32,383 nucleotides of DNA from Deltaproteobacteria bacterium (GTDB lineage: Bacteria; Myxococcota_A; UBA9160; UBA6930): the NCBI GenBank assembly GCA_019312665.1, contig JAFDCZ010000020.1:1-32383 (forward strand), read 5' to 3'. Of this stretch, positions 9,530-18,051 are shown one piece after another; position 1 is the stretch's first letter, and each line of letters opens with the position of its first letter. A program made the position numbers and the translations under genes. The notes beneath the pieces were generated by a model that searched no databases, had not been told where the DNA came from, and saw nothing but the letters and a program-made list of their open reading frames with translations.

Positions 9530-10161
9530 TTCATGTTTCCTTCCCGGTGGGCGAGGGCACGGCCTACGAAGCGAGTCACCTCGCCTAGCAATTTGGAACG
9601 CGGCGTGCCTTGCTCGGTTCCGTAGCGAAGTGCCTGGCTGACCAGCCCAACGATCCCGTGGGCGATCACATCCGGATCCATGTCGGCCACCAGTCGGCCG
9701 GCTCCCATGCCGTGCCGAAGCCCCTGAGCGATGGACTCGGCCAATTGCTCGGGCAAGCCGGCCGAGCGCGGGAGGTCTGCCGTGATCAGGGCCGCGTCCG
9801 CAAATGTCGTGCGCAGGATGCCCGGATTCTCATCTGAGTAGGCCAGCAGCGCTTCCAACGAACGGTAGATGCGGTCTTCGAAATCGGTGCTCTCGCGGGC
9901 CGCCGCGTGCACCCGCTCCATCAACTCACTGGAGGCCTGCTCCGAGAACGCCAGGAAAGCTTCTCGCTTGTCCGCGAAATGAACGTAGAAGGTTCCGGTG
10001 GCGAGGTCGGCCGCCGTAGCGATGTCCTGGGGACGGGTGGCGTGGTAGCCGCGCTCGACGAACAGGGCACGGGCCGCCGCCAGCAGTCGGCCCCGGGTTT
10101 CAGCCTTTCGACGCTCCCTTCTGCCGGTCGGAATTTCGGCGATCGGGTGCGGTTGGCTCAC
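9526..10161 (-). CDS. TetR family transcriptional regulator
   Basis: This is a DNA-binding repressor (211 aa). The N-terminal helix-turn-helix spans about residues 18-65: RGRLLAAARALFVERGYHAT, then DIATAADLATGTFYVHFADK and REAFLAF. A variable helical ligand-binding and dimerisation domain follows. The start is GTG at 10161-10159. The frame upstream reaches a stop within seven codons with no other ATG, GTG or TTG, so this start is well constrained. It has no Shine-Dalgarno sequence, and a promoter-like pair plus a 19-bp palindrome sit immediately upstream, which suggests autoregulation and a leaderless mRNA. It overlaps the ferritin-like gene by 4 bases. Targets are probably its own operon and perhaps the tesB end. 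Confidence 0.93.
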   Translation of the reverse strand: MSQPHPIAEIPTGRRERRKAETRGRLLAAARALFVERGYHATRPQDIATAADLATGTFYVHFADKREAFLAFSEQASSELMERVHAAARESTDFEDRIYRSLEALLAYSDENPGILRTTFADAALITADLPRSAGLPEQLAESIAQGLRHGMGAGRLVADMDPDVIAHGIVGLVSQALRYGTEQGTPRSKLLGEVTRFVGRALAHREGNMK

Positions 10162-10163
10162 GT

Positions 10164-10197
10164 GGATGACAATTATTCATCCGTGAAGAATCGTCAA
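10164..10197 (-). promoter_or_regulatory. Predicted promoter and operator of the TetR operon
   Basis: On the minus strand, TTGACG (10197-10192) is followed after 16 bases by TAATTG (10175-10170), a plausible sigma-70-type pair. The -10 box lies inside an inverted repeat, GGATGA-7 bases-TCATCC, at 10164-10182. The expected transcription start is at about 10163, at or within two bases of the GTG start. The palindrome's size and position fit a TetR-family operator that blocks RNA polymerase. The -35 box overlaps the tesB stop codon. Confidence 0.55.
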
Positions 10198-11063
10198 CCT
10201 TTCTTGTCGGTGGGCCGTACCAGCCCCTCCTGGGCCACGGAGGCCACCAGGTCGCCACCTCGCTGGTAGATCGAGCCCCGGGAAAAGCCGCGGGCGCCAG
10301 CAGCCGAGGGGCTCTCCTGGGCATAGAGCAGCCACTCGTCCGCCCGGAAGGGGCGGTGGAACCAGACGGCGTGGTCGAGGCTGGCCGCCATGGCGACCGG
10401 ACCGAGGGGGCCCTTCATTCCGTGGTGACGCAGAATGGTGTCGATCATCGACATGTCCGACGCGTAGACCAGGATGCATTGGTGGAGCAGCACGTCGTCC
10501 GGCACGCTGCCCGCGGCGCGCACCCAGATCCGGTTCGGGTCCGGCCGAGCATCGCCGCCCATGAAGACCGGCAGGTCGACATAGCGATAGTCCACCGGGG
10601 GGGCGCCCCGGGCTTCGCGCTTTCGGGCGTCTGGGATGCGATCCAGATTGGCGGCAATCATTTCCTGCCAGTTCGGCAGGCTCTCCGGCTCTGGCGCCTC
10701 CGGGGCGGAGTTCTGGTGGTCGTAGCCCGGCTCGGGCGCGTGAAAGGAGGCCGCCATGTTGAGGATGGCGCGCCCGTCCTGGATGGCGACGACGCGGCGG
10801 GTGGTGAAGGACCGGCCGTCTCGGATCCGGTCGACCTTGTAGAGGACGGGCACCTTCGGGCTTCCGGCCCGCAGGAAGTAGGCGTGGAGGGAATGGGCGG
10901 GAAGATCCTTCACCGTCCGGCCCGCCGCGGCCAGGGCCTGGGCAAGAACCTGGCCGCCGAAGAGCCGCCCCTCCTGGCCGGACTCGTTCTGGCCCCGGAA
11001 GATGTTGAGCTCGATTTCTTCGAGATCGAGCAGGCGCAGAAGTTCGTCGAATCGCTTCGTCAT
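10194..11063 (-). CDS. tesB: Acyl-CoA thioesterase II
   Basis: This is a cytosolic double-hotdog thioesterase (289 aa) that hydrolyses medium- and long-chain acyl-CoA to free acid and CoA. The alignment to E. coli TesB from memory is close over the whole length: RGQNESG near the N-terminus, [40 protein letters not shown] and VAQEGLVRP. The aspartate in YASD and the glutamine in AQEG match two residues of the TesB catalytic triad; the triad threonine is a serine here (ASLDH). The ATG at 11063 is chosen because it matches the E. coli start in register; an in-frame ATG lies six codons upstream. The gene precedes the TetR gene by 32 bases and diverges from the dehydrogenase at 11141. Confidence 0.93.
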   Translation of the reverse strand: MTKRFDELLRLLDLEEIELNIFRGQNESGQEGRLFGGQVLAQALAAAGRTVKDLPAHSLHAYFLRAGSPKVPVLYKVDRIRDGRSFTTRRVVAIQDGRAILNMAASFHAPEPGYDHQNSAPEAPEPESLPNWQEMIAANLDRIPDARKREARGAPPVDYRYVDLPVFMGGDARPDPNRIWVRAAGSVPDDVLLHQCILVYASDMSMIDTILRHHGMKGPLGPVAMAASLDHAVWFHRPFRADEWLLYAQESPSAAGARGFSRGSIYQRGGDLVASVAQEGLVRPTDKKG

Positions 11064-11140
11064 GGGGGCGGTCTCTAGCATGTGGTCGCACGGCTCGCCT
11101 GATACCCTGCCGGCCTGTTCTCGACCCGAGGAGGAAAAGG

Positions 11141-12253
11141 ATGAAGGTGCGCGCCGCAGTGGCCCGAGAGGCCGGGAAGCCGCTCTCGATCGAAGAGGTG
11201 GAGCTGGCGGGCCCGGAGCCCGGGGAGGTCCTGGTCGAGATCAAGGCGACCGGGGTCTGCCATACGGATGCCTACACCCTCTCGGGCCGGGATCCGGAGG
11301 GCCTCTTTCCCAGCATCCTCGGCCACGAGGGAGCTGGCGTCGTGGTCGAAGTGGGGAAGGGCGTTTCCAGCGTCGCGGTCGGCGATCACGTGATTCCGCT
11401 CTACACGCCGGAGTGTCGGGAGTGCAAGACCTGTCTTTCGGGGAAGAGCAATCTCTGTACAGCGATCCGTGCCACCCAGGGCCAGGGTCTGATGCCCGAC
11501 GGCACGAGCCGGTTCTCCTCGGGCGGAGAGCGTCTCTACCACTACATGGGAACGTCGACCTTCTCGAACTACACGGTCTTGCCGGAGATCGCGCTGGCCA
11601 AGATCCGCAAGGACGCTCCCTTCGAGAAGGTCTGCTACATCGGCTGCGGCGTGACGACCGGAGTCGGTGCGGTCGTCAACACCGCGAGGGTCGAAGCTGG
11701 CGCGAATTGCGTCGTGTTCGGTCTGGGCGGGATCGGCTTGAATGTCGTGCAGGCGCTGCGGATGGTCGGGGCGGATCGCATCGTCGGTGTCGACACCAAC
11801 CCGGACAAGCGCGCCCTGGCCGAGCGTTTCGGAATGACCGACTTCGTGAACCCCGCCCTGGTGGACGATCTGGTTCCCCACCTCGTCGAGCTCACTGATG
11901 GAGGAGCCGACTACAGCTTCGAGTGCATCGGCAATGTGAACGTGATGCGTCAGGCCCTGGAGTGCTGCCACCGGGGATGGGGCGAGTCGATCGTGATCGG
12001 GGTGGCCGGAGGTGGCGAGGAGATCGCGACGCGGCCTTTCCAACTGGTGACGGGGCGTGTCTGGAAGGGTTGTGCGTTTGGCGGCGCCAAGAGCCGGAGA
12101 GACGTGCCCAAGATCGTCGACTGGTACATGGAAGGAAAGATCAACATCGATGATCTGATCACCCATGTGCTGCCGCTCGAGAAGATCAACGACGCTTTCG
12201 AGTTGATGCACGCCGGAGAATCCATCCGCACGGTGGTCCGCTTCGACTCCTGA
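11141..12253 (+). CDS. frmA: S-(hydroxymethyl)glutathione dehydrogenase / class III alcohol dehydrogenase
   Basis: This is a zinc-dependent NAD(P)-dependent medium-chain dehydrogenase (370 aa) that oxidises the formaldehyde-glutathione adduct and can act on long-chain alcohols. Visible features are the catalytic zinc ligands in GVCHTDAYT and GHEGAG and the later catalytic Cys in YIGCGVTTG. The structural zinc cluster is in [17 protein letters not shown]. The NAD-binding glycine motif is GLGGIGLNV. The C-terminus, SIRTVVRF, is typical of class III. The ATG is preceded by GAGGAGGAAAAGG, a strong ribosome-binding site. It appears to be a single-gene unit, convergent with the flavoprotein gene after 10 bases. 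No frmR-type regulator or S-formylglutathione hydrolase is adjacent. Class III is the best fit. Confidence 0.94.
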   Translation: MKVRAAVAREAGKPLSIEEVELAGPEPGEVLVEIKATGVCHTDAYTLSGRDPEGLFPSILGHEGAGVVVEVGKGVSSVAVGDHVIPLYTPECRECKTCLSGKSNLCTAIRATQGQGLMPDGTSRFSSGGERLYHYMGTSTFSNYTVLPEIALAKIRKDAPFEKVCYIGCGVTTGVGAVVNTARVEAGANCVVFGLGGIGLNVVQALRMVGADRIVGVDTNPDKRALAERFGMTDFVNPALVDDLVPHLVELTDGGADYSFECIGNVNVMRQALECCHRGWGESIVIGVAGGGEEIATRPFQLVTGRVWKGCAFGGAKSRRDVPKIVDWYMEGKINIDDLITHVLPLEKINDAFELMHAGESIRTVVRFDS

Positions 12254-12263
12254 GCATCGCGCC

Positions 12264-13205
12264 TCAGGCCGCGGGGTAGCGCCTTCCCAATTCCGCGGTC
12301 ACTTCGAAGAACTCTTCGACGATCTCGTTCAGTACTTCCGCCACCGGACGTATCTCGTTGATGCGCCCCGCAACCTGCCCCGTCAGCGCGACCGAGGCGT
12401 TCATGTCTCCACCGAAGTAGAGATCCATGGCCTTCCCAAACTCGCCCATGATGTTGCGGTCCGCGTACTCGAGGGCTTCGGTGTGTTCCGTGCGCAATGC
12501 ACGAAGGCCCGGACCGAATTTCCGATTCAGGAAGATGGTGTCCGTCTCGCGGGCCTCGGTGATCGATTTCTTCCAGTTCTCGTGAACGGGCGATTCGGTA
12601 CTCGCGACCATGCGGGTGCCGAGCTGGACACCCTCTGCACCCAGCGCGAAGGCCGCCGCCATGGTTCGTCCGTCGAGCATGCCGCCCGCGGCAATGATCG
12701 GCACGTCGAAATGGGAGGCGATGAGCGGAAGCAACACCATCGATGCGACATCCCGCGGATTCTTGAAGCCGCCTCCTTCGCTGCCTTCGACGATCAGCCC
12801 ATCGACGCCCGCCGTCACCGCCTTTTCCGCGCCGGCCAGGGTGGGCACGACATGGAAGACGGTCAGGCCGGCCTCCTTCAGCTGGGCGGTGTACTTCGTC
12901 GGGCTGCCGGCCGAAGTCGTGACGAACTTCACGCCCTCGTCGACCACGAATTGGACGATATCGGGATCCCGCACGAAGGCCTGGGCGATGTTCACGCCAA
13001 AGGGATTGTCCGTGAGTGTCCGCATCTTGCGGATTTCCTCGCGGATCACGTCGAGCTCGCCAGACGAGGTCTCGATGATGCCCATGCCGCCGGCGTTCGA
13101 AACGGCCGAAGCGAGCTGGGAGCGGGCAATCCAACCCATCGGGGCCTGGACGATGGGGATTTCGACGCCAAGGAGATCGGTAACGCGGTTGCGGATGATC
13201 GACAT
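12264..13205 (-). CDS. Nitronate monooxygenase-like FMN flavoprotein
   Basis: This is a TIM-barrel FMN protein (313 aa) of the nitronate monooxygenase / 2-nitropropane dioxygenase / FabK family. Family hallmarks are IPIVQAPMGW near residues 16-25, SNAGGMGII (36-44), PFGVN (68-72), the phosphate-binding region IVEGSEGGG (138-146), PIIAAGGMLDGR and GVQLGTRM. The position after EGGG, where active nitronate monooxygenases and FabK usually carry histidine, is F147. The reaction may therefore differ from nitronate oxidation; an enoyl reductase or quinone reductase role is possible. It diverges from the acyl-CoA ligase over a 71-base gap with overlapping -10 boxes, which fits a link to lipid or acyl-CoA metabolism. 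The family is firm; the substrate is unknown. Confidence 0.88.
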   Translation of the reverse strand: MSIIRNRVTDLLGVEIPIVQAPMGWIARSQLASAVSNAGGMGIIETSSGELDVIREEIRKMRTLTDNPFGVNIAQAFVRDPDIVQFVVDEGVKFVTTSAGSPTKYTAQLKEAGLTVFHVVPTLAGAEKAVTAGVDGLIVEGSEGGGFKNPRDVASMVLLPLIASHFDVPIIAAGGMLDGRTMAAAFALGAEGVQLGTRMVASTESPVHENWKKSITEARETDTIFLNRKFGPGLRALRTEHTEALEYADRNIMGEFGKAMDLYFGGDMNASVALTGQVAGRINEIRPVAEVLNEIVEEFFEVTAELGRRYPAA

Positions 13206-13239
13206 AGGCGCGGACGATAGCCCGGTACCGGCTCGGGTG

Positions 13240-13247
13240 ATTATACT
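13240..13247. promoter_or_regulatory. Overlapping divergent -10 boxes between the flavoprotein and the acyl-CoA ligase
   Basis: The 8 bases ATTATACT contain TATACT on the plus strand (13242-13247), 29 bases before the ligase ATG. On the minus strand they contain TATAAT (13245-13240), 34 bases before the flavoprotein ATG. Neither has a convincing -35 hexamer at 16-18 bases. The palindrome GGGGCCCC at 13248-13255 lies directly after the plus-strand box, at the expected transcription start. A shared bidirectional promoter is the simplest reading. Confidence 0.45.
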
Positions 13248-13276
13248 GGGGCCCCGTTTGCCAAGGAGGAATCCAC

Positions 13277-14833
13277 ATGAGGCTCCACGACAACCTCGAC
13301 TACCACGCTCGCCAGGCTCCGGACTCCATCTTCGCCGAGATGGGAGAGCGCCAGATCAGCTACGCCGAGGCGCAGCTCGAAGCCAACCGGCTCGCCAACG
13401 CGCTGATCGCCGAAGGGCTCCAGATCGGCGACCGGGTTGCCATCCTGTCCAAGAACTCGATCGAGATGGCCGTCTTCTATTTCGCCTGCTCGAAGGCCGG
13501 GGTCGCGCCGGTGCCGTTGAACTATCGGCTGGCACCGCCGGAGTGGGCCTACATCCTGAATGATTCCGGCTCCAAGCTGTTGGTCGCTCAGCCGGAGCTG
13601 GCCGCGGCGCTCGAACCGGTGCGGCAGGATCTGGGCGAGATCAAACGCTTCCTCTCGGTGAACGGCAAGGCCGAGGGTTGTGACGAGCTGTCGGATTTCG
13701 TCGCCGGCCAACCGACGACCGCTCCCGACCGCTTCGTACCGCTGACGGCGGACCTCTATCAGATGTACACGAGCGGTACGACCGGCCGGCCCAAGGGAGC
13801 GGTGCTTTCCCAGGAAGCTGTCTGCTGGCAGCTCTATCAGGCCATGGTCGGTTTCAGTATCAGCAGCGGCGAACGGGGGCTGATCGTGGCGCCGATGTAT
13901 CACGCTGCCGCCGGAATATGCACGTTCGCCATCGTGGGTGGCGGTGGAACTCTCGTGATCCACGAAGACTTCGACCCGAAGGCTGTCGTGGACGCGCTCT
14001 CGGATGGCGGCATCACGGTTTCGTTGCTGGTTCCCGCGATGATCCAGTTTTGCCTGGTCGCGGTTCCGGATGTTGCCGAGCGCAACTACGAAAAGCTGCG
14101 CCTGCTGATCTACGGTGCCTCCGCGATTGCCGAGGCCTCTCTTCGCCAGGCCATGGAGACGTTCGGCTGTGATTTCGTGCAGGGCTATGGCATGACGGAG
14201 ACGACGGCTGCCGTTTCGTACCTGATGCCGGAAGACCACCGGCGAGGATTGGCCGGTGAGCCGGGCCTGTTGCTCTCGGCGGGCCGGGCGTTGATCGGCA
14301 CGGAAATCCGCATCGTCGATGGCGAAGGGAAGCCCGTGCCGAACGGCACGATCGGCGAGGTGGCCGCACGCGGCCCCCAGCTGATGCGCGGCTACTGGAA
14401 CCTGGAAGAGGCGACAGCCGAAGCCCTGCGGGATGGTTGGATGCACACCGGCGACGCGGGAATCATGGATGACGAGGGCTTCGTCTACATCCAGGACCGG
14501 GTGAAGGACATGATCATTTCCGGGGGAGAGAATGTGTATCCTCGGGAGATCGAGGATGTGCTCTACGAACATCCAGCAGTCGCGGAGGCGGCAGTGATCG
14601 GAATCCCCGATGAGAAGTGGGGCGAGACGGTGAAGGCGGTCGTCGTCCTGAAAGAGGGAGAGGAAGCCACCAGCGAAGAGCTGCTGGCGTTCTGCAAGGG
14701 CCGGCTCGGTGGCTACAAACGACCGCGAAGCGTCGATTTCATCGCAGCGCTTCCGCGCAATCCGAGTGGCAAGGTGCTGAAGAAGGATCTGCGCGAGCCC
14801 TACTGGGCCGGGCACGATCGACGGGTGGGCTGA
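13277..14833 (+). CDS. Fatty-acyl-CoA ligase (AMP-forming)
   Basis: This is an adenylate-forming ligase (518 aa) that activates a carboxylic acid with ATP and CoA. The P-loop-like motif YTSGTTGRPKGA lies near residue 161. Later motifs are YGMTET, the adenine-binding and hinge segment DGWMHTGDAG, IQDRVKDMIISGGENVYP, and the C-terminal lysine motif PRNPSGKVLKKDLR. The organisation fits class I long- or medium-chain acyl-CoA synthetases (FadD-like); the substrate cannot be told from sequence. The ATG follows AAGGAGG with 8 bases between, a strong ribosome-binding site. A CoA-transferase starts 3 bases after its stop, so the two probably form an operon for acyl-CoA supply. Confidence 0.94.
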   Translation: MRLHDNLDYHARQAPDSIFAEMGERQISYAEAQLEANRLANALIAEGLQIGDRVAILSKNSIEMAVFYFACSKAGVAPVPLNYRLAPPEWAYILNDSGSKLLVAQPELAAALEPVRQDLGEIKRFLSVNGKAEGCDELSDFVAGQPTTAPDRFVPLTADLYQMYTSGTTGRPKGAVLSQEAVCWQLYQAMVGFSISSGERGLIVAPMYHAAAGICTFAIVGGGGTLVIHEDFDPKAVVDALSDGGITVSLLVPAMIQFCLVAVPDVAERNYEKLRLLIYGASAIAEASLRQAMETFGCDFVQGYGMTETTAAVSYLMPEDHRRGLAGEPGLLLSAGRALIGTEIRIVDGEGKPVPNGTIGEVAARGPQLMRGYWNLEEATAEALRDGWMHTGDAGIMDDEGFVYIQDRVKDMIISGGENVYPREIEDVLYEHPAVAEAAVIGIPDEKWGETVKAVVVLKEGEEATSEELLAFCKGRLGGYKRPRSVDFIAALPRNPSGKVLKKDLREPYWAGHDRRVG

Positions 14834-14836
14834 GCT

Positions 14837-16141
14837 TTGGAGATTCCCGAATCGAAACGCCGCAGTCCCGCCGAAGCGGCCGCTCTCGTCGAGCGACGGG
14901 ATGTCCTGGGCTTGCCGCTCGGCCCGGGCCAGCCGAAAGCCTTCATGACGGCTCTCGGCGAGCGGGACGATTTCGAGGATCTCGTCGTCTCGACGGCCCT
15001 CTTGCTAGGCCTGTATCCGCTCTTCACGAAACCCGGCGTCAGGTTGCGAAGCGGCTTCTTCGGGCCGGTCGAACGCGGGCTGCGGGCGGCAGGGCACGAT
15101 GTGCAATTCGTTCCTGCGGACTTCCGCCGCTTCACCCGGCTTCTCGAGACGCTTCGTCCGCGCGTGATGGGCACCGTCGTGGCGCCACCCGATGCGAGTG
15201 GGCGGATGAGCCTCTCCCTTCATGCCGGTGCCACGACCCACGAGCTGCGCGCTGCGGGGAGCGACCCGGACCGTCTGCTGATCGTGGAGGTGAATCCGGC
15301 CTTGCCCCGGACCTTCGGGCTTCCGCCGGAGGCGCCGCATGCCATCCACGTGGATGAGGCGGATGTGATCATCGAGGTGGCGACTCCGCTGCCGGTCGTG
15401 CCCGATGCGCCAGGCGGCGAAGTCGAGGTGCGGATCGCTGGACATGTCACGCCCTTCGTTCACGAGGGCGCGACCCTCCAGACCGGAATTGGTGCGATCC
15501 CGAGCCAGGTCGTGTCGACGCTCGCTGAGGGAAGCCTCGGGGATTTCGGCATCCATTCGGAGATGTTCACCGATGGCTTGATGGCGCTGCACCGCGCGGG
15601 GAAGGTGAGCAACACGAGCAAGGGCCTTCACGAAGGCATCTCGATCTGCACGTTTGCGGGTGGGTCGGAAGAACTCTACGCGTGGCTGGATGGCAACGAG
15701 GATGTGCGCTTCCTGCCGGTCGAGGCCGTGAACGCACCGGAGACGATTGCAGCCAATCGGAACATGGTGTGCATCAACGGCGCGCTGGCCATCGATCTGG
15801 CCGGTCAGGTGGCGGCGGATACGATCGGCGAGACCCAGTATTCGGGCGTCGGCGGCCACGAGGATTTCACCGGTGGCCCCGGCCTCGAGAACAGCGACCG
15901 CTCTTTCATCTGTCTTCCGTCCACAGCGAAGGTCCATGGTCGGGTGGTCTCGCGGATCACGCCGGCCTTCGAGCCGGGCACGGCGGTGACGACGCCCCGC
16001 CACCAGCTCGATGTGGTCGTGACGGAGCACGGTGCGGCGGAACTCGCAGGTTTGACTGTGGCCGAACGAGCCGCCGCGCTGATCGAGATCGCCGATCCTG
16101 CGTTTCGCGACGTCTTGCGCAAGGAGGCACCTCAGCGCTGA
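14837..16141 (+). CDS. Acetyl-CoA hydrolase/transferase family CoA-transferase
   Basis: This protein (434 aa) belongs to the acetyl-CoA hydrolase / 4-hydroxybutyrate CoA-transferase family, which exchanges CoA between acyl donors and acceptors through a glutamyl-CoA intermediate. Typical segments are TLQTGIGAIPSQV, GDFGIHSEMFTDG (the glutamate here is the likely catalytic one), NTSKGLHEG, GGHEDFTGG and VVTEHGAAELAGLT. The start is TTG at 14837, 3 bases after the ligase stop. No ATG is available before the first conserved residues, so a TTG start with translational coupling is inferred. Possible roles are succinyl- or acetyl-CoA:carboxylate CoA transfer or acetyl-CoA hydrolysis; these cannot be separated by eye. 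Confidence 0.88.
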   Translation: MEIPESKRRSPAEAAALVERRDVLGLPLGPGQPKAFMTALGERDDFEDLVVSTALLLGLYPLFTKPGVRLRSGFFGPVERGLRAAGHDVQFVPADFRRFTRLLETLRPRVMGTVVAPPDASGRMSLSLHAGATTHELRAAGSDPDRLLIVEVNPALPRTFGLPPEAPHAIHVDEADVIIEVATPLPVVPDAPGGEVEVRIAGHVTPFVHEGATLQTGIGAIPSQVVSTLAEGSLGDFGIHSEMFTDGLMALHRAGKVSNTSKGLHEGISICTFAGGSEELYAWLDGNEDVRFLPVEAVNAPETIAANRNMVCINGALAIDLAGQVAADTIGETQYSGVGGHEDFTGGPGLENSDRSFICLPSTAKVHGRVVSRITPAFEPGTAVTTPRHQLDVVVTEHGAAELAGLTVAERAAALIEIADPAFRDVLRKEAPQR

Positions 16142-16155
16142 CCGGGATGTCGGGC

Positions 16156-16827
16156 CTACCAGGGCCCGCGGCGCGTAGGTTCTTGTACGGCACTGGCGAG
16201 CGCAGCCTGGAAGCGAGCACGCGACCACTCCGAGGCGCCGAAGCCGGCCAGGTGTTCGGTGTGCATCTGGCAATCGATCAGCGTGAAGTTCCATTCGGCG
16301 AGGGTTCGCACCAGCCGGACGAATGCCACTTTCGAGGCGTCGGTGCGGTGGTGGAACATCGATTCACCGAAGAAGGCACTGCCGAGGGAGACGCCGTAGA
16401 TGCCACCGACGAGTTCGCCTTCCCACCAGGCCTCACAGGAATGGGCGAAGCCCAGCTCGTGGAGTTGTTCGTAGGCCGCGAGCATGTCCGGATTGATCCA
16501 TGTCCCATCCTGCCCCTCTCGCGGGACCGAGGCGCAAGCTCGGATCACTTCCGGAAACGCACGATCGAGCGTCGTCTCGAAGCCGCCTTGGCGAAGCTTG
16601 CGTTCGAGGCGGCGCGGGACATGAAGCTCTGCCGGCTTCAAGACCATCCGGGGATCCGGGGAGAACCAGAGGATCGGTGGCTCGTCGTACCAAGGAAAGA
16701 TTCCAAGGCCATAGGCGAGGAGGAGGCGTTCCGGAGAGAGATCGCCACCGACGGCGAGGAGCCCGCTTTCCGTCGCCTCGTCCGGCGGGGGAAAAGCCAC
16801 TTCAGGCCCGAGGCGGTAGACAGGCAT
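16156..16827 (-). CDS. aat: Leucyl/phenylalanyl-tRNA-protein transferase
   Basis: This is a cytosolic aminoacyl-transferase (223 aa) that adds Leu or Phe from tRNA to proteins with N-terminal Lys or Arg, making N-degrons for ClpS-ClpAP. It matches E. coli Aat closely in remembered segments: ESGLLAVGGDLSPERLLLAY, GIFPWYDEPPILWFSPDPR, DGTWINPDMLAAYEQLHELG, AHSCEAWWEGELVGGIYGVS and FFGESMFHH. The ATG at 16827 gives the expected N-terminus. It has no Shine-Dalgarno sequence, and an AT-rich -10-like element lies only a few bases upstream, so a leaderless message is possible. The frame stays open far upstream, antisense to the dehydrogenases, but that part has no protein-like features. It diverges from the first acyl-CoA dehydrogenase by 48 bases. 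Confidence 0.95.
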   Translation of the reverse strand: MPVYRLGPEVAFPPPDEATESGLLAVGGDLSPERLLLAYGLGIFPWYDEPPILWFSPDPRMVLKPAELHVPRRLERKLRQGGFETTLDRAFPEVIRACASVPREGQDGTWINPDMLAAYEQLHELGFAHSCEAWWEGELVGGIYGVSLGSAFFGESMFHHRTDASKVAFVRLVRTLAEWNFTLIDCQMHTEHLAGFGASEWSRARFQAALASAVQEPTRRGPW

Positions 16828-16831
16828 TCTG

Positions 16832-16839
16832 TATATAAT
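16832..16839. promoter_or_regulatory. Overlapping -10 elements between aat and the acyl-CoA dehydrogenase pair
   Basis: The plus strand has a perfect TATAAT (16834-16839), 36 bases before the dehydrogenase ATG. The minus strand reads TATATA or TTATAT across the same bases, 4-5 bases before the aat ATG. No -35 consensus is found for either direction. This is the second of three short divergent gaps in the window with a shared AT-rich core. Confidence 0.45.
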
Positions 16840-16875
16840 GCCCTGCCCACTGCCAATATCCGAACCGAGGACGCG

Positions 16876-17988
16876 ATGAATCTCGAATTTTCCGAAGACC
16901 AGAAATTCGTCCAGCAAACCGCGCGGGACTACCTGCAGGAACATGCTGGGCTCGAGAAGTGCCGGGCCGTCCTGGAAGGAAGTGAGACCTACGATCAGGA
17001 ACTCTGGAAGGGCGTGGCCGAAATGGGCTGGCTCGGCGCTGCGGTTCCTGAAGAGTACGGCGGTGCGGGCCTCGGCTATCTCGAACTCGTGTTGATCGCT
17101 CAGGAGATCGGCCGGGCCCTGGCGCCGATTCCGTTCTCGTCCTCGGTTTATCTTGCGACCGAGGCGATTCTCATGGCCGGTAGCGACGATCAGAAGAAGA
17201 GCCTTCTTCCGCGTCTCGCCTCCGGCGAACTGATCGGAACCTTCGCTCTGGCGGAGGGCGTCGGCGATTTCGACCCGGGCCAGTGTGCCGTGAGCTTCGA
17301 GGGCGGAAAGCTGAGCGGAACGAAGATGCCGGTTCCGGACGCCGCGGCGGCAGGGATCGCCGTGGTCGTCGCCAAGGAAGGCAGTGGCCACTCGCTGGTG
17401 ATCGTCGATCTGAACGATGCGGGTGTGACGCGTACGGCACTCGAAGCCTTCGACCCCTCTCGGCCGCTCGACAAACTGGAATTCGACGGCGCCGCAGGCG
17501 AGCGGCTCGGCGAGGCGGGCAAGGGCTCCGAGTTGGCGAGCGCCGTGCTCGATCGAGCTGCCGTCATGTTGGCCTACGAGCAGATCGGCGGCGCCGAGGA
17601 AGCCCTCGAGCTGACCAAGGCGCAGACCATGAGTCGCTTCGCCTTCGGTCGACCGGTTGCCTCCTTCCAGGCCCTGAAGCACCGCATGGCCGAACTCTTC
17701 TGCGCCATCCAGATCGCCCAATCGAACGGCTACTACGCAGCTTGGGCGCTCTCGGAAGACAACGACGATCTCGCGATCGCCGCGGCCAGCACCCGAGTTG
17801 CCGCGAGCGATGCCTTCTGCCTCGCCGGCGAAGAGATGATCCAGATGTACGGCGGCGTCGGTTACACGTGGGAGTACGACTGCCACCTGTTCTACCGCCG
17901 GGCCAAGGGCACGAGCCACGGGCTCGGCACCCCCGATGAGTGGCGCGAGAAACTGGTTTCGCGCTTCGAGAAGACCATGGTGGCCTGA
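16876..17988 (+). CDS. Acyl-CoA dehydrogenase family protein, short member of a pair
   Basis: This is an acyl-CoA dehydrogenase-fold flavoprotein (370 aa). It has the N-terminal helical domain, the segment VPEEYGGAGLGYLELVLIAQ, and the middle beta-domain with TFALAEG. The C-terminal FAD-contacting segments are RFAFGRPVASFQALKHRMAE and QMYGGVGYTWEYDCHLFYRR. The usual glutamate of the YEGT loop in medium-chain enzymes is missing: the region reads RAKGTSHGLGTPDEW. The ATG at 16876 has CGAGGA upstream; the frame is open further upstream, but only as antisense to aat. A second dehydrogenase follows after 63 bases. By analogy with mycobacterial sterol side-chain enzymes, the two may form a heteromer with one active site per pair (inference). 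Confidence 0.9.
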   Translation: MNLEFSEDQKFVQQTARDYLQEHAGLEKCRAVLEGSETYDQELWKGVAEMGWLGAAVPEEYGGAGLGYLELVLIAQEIGRALAPIPFSSSVYLATEAILMAGSDDQKKSLLPRLASGELIGTFALAEGVGDFDPGQCAVSFEGGKLSGTKMPVPDAAAAGIAVVVAKEGSGHSLVIVDLNDAGVTRTALEAFDPSRPLDKLEFDGAAGERLGEAGKGSELASAVLDRAAVMLAYEQIGGAEEALELTKAQTMSRFAFGRPVASFQALKHRMAELFCAIQIAQSNGYYAAWALSEDNDDLAIAAASTRVAASDAFCLAGEEMIQMYGGVGYTWEYDCHLFYRRAKGTSHGLGTPDEWREKLVSRFEKTMVA

Positions 17989-18051
17989 CGGCCGCAGCCT
18001 CACGTGAACCAACGAACGATCGACCGAAACGAAGATTGACGGAGAGCGAAA

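Noticed and set aside
13241..14815. Long minus-strand frame opposite the acyl-CoA ligase
   Set aside because: The ligase on the plus strand has all its motifs and a strong ribosome-binding site. The antisense frame has none.
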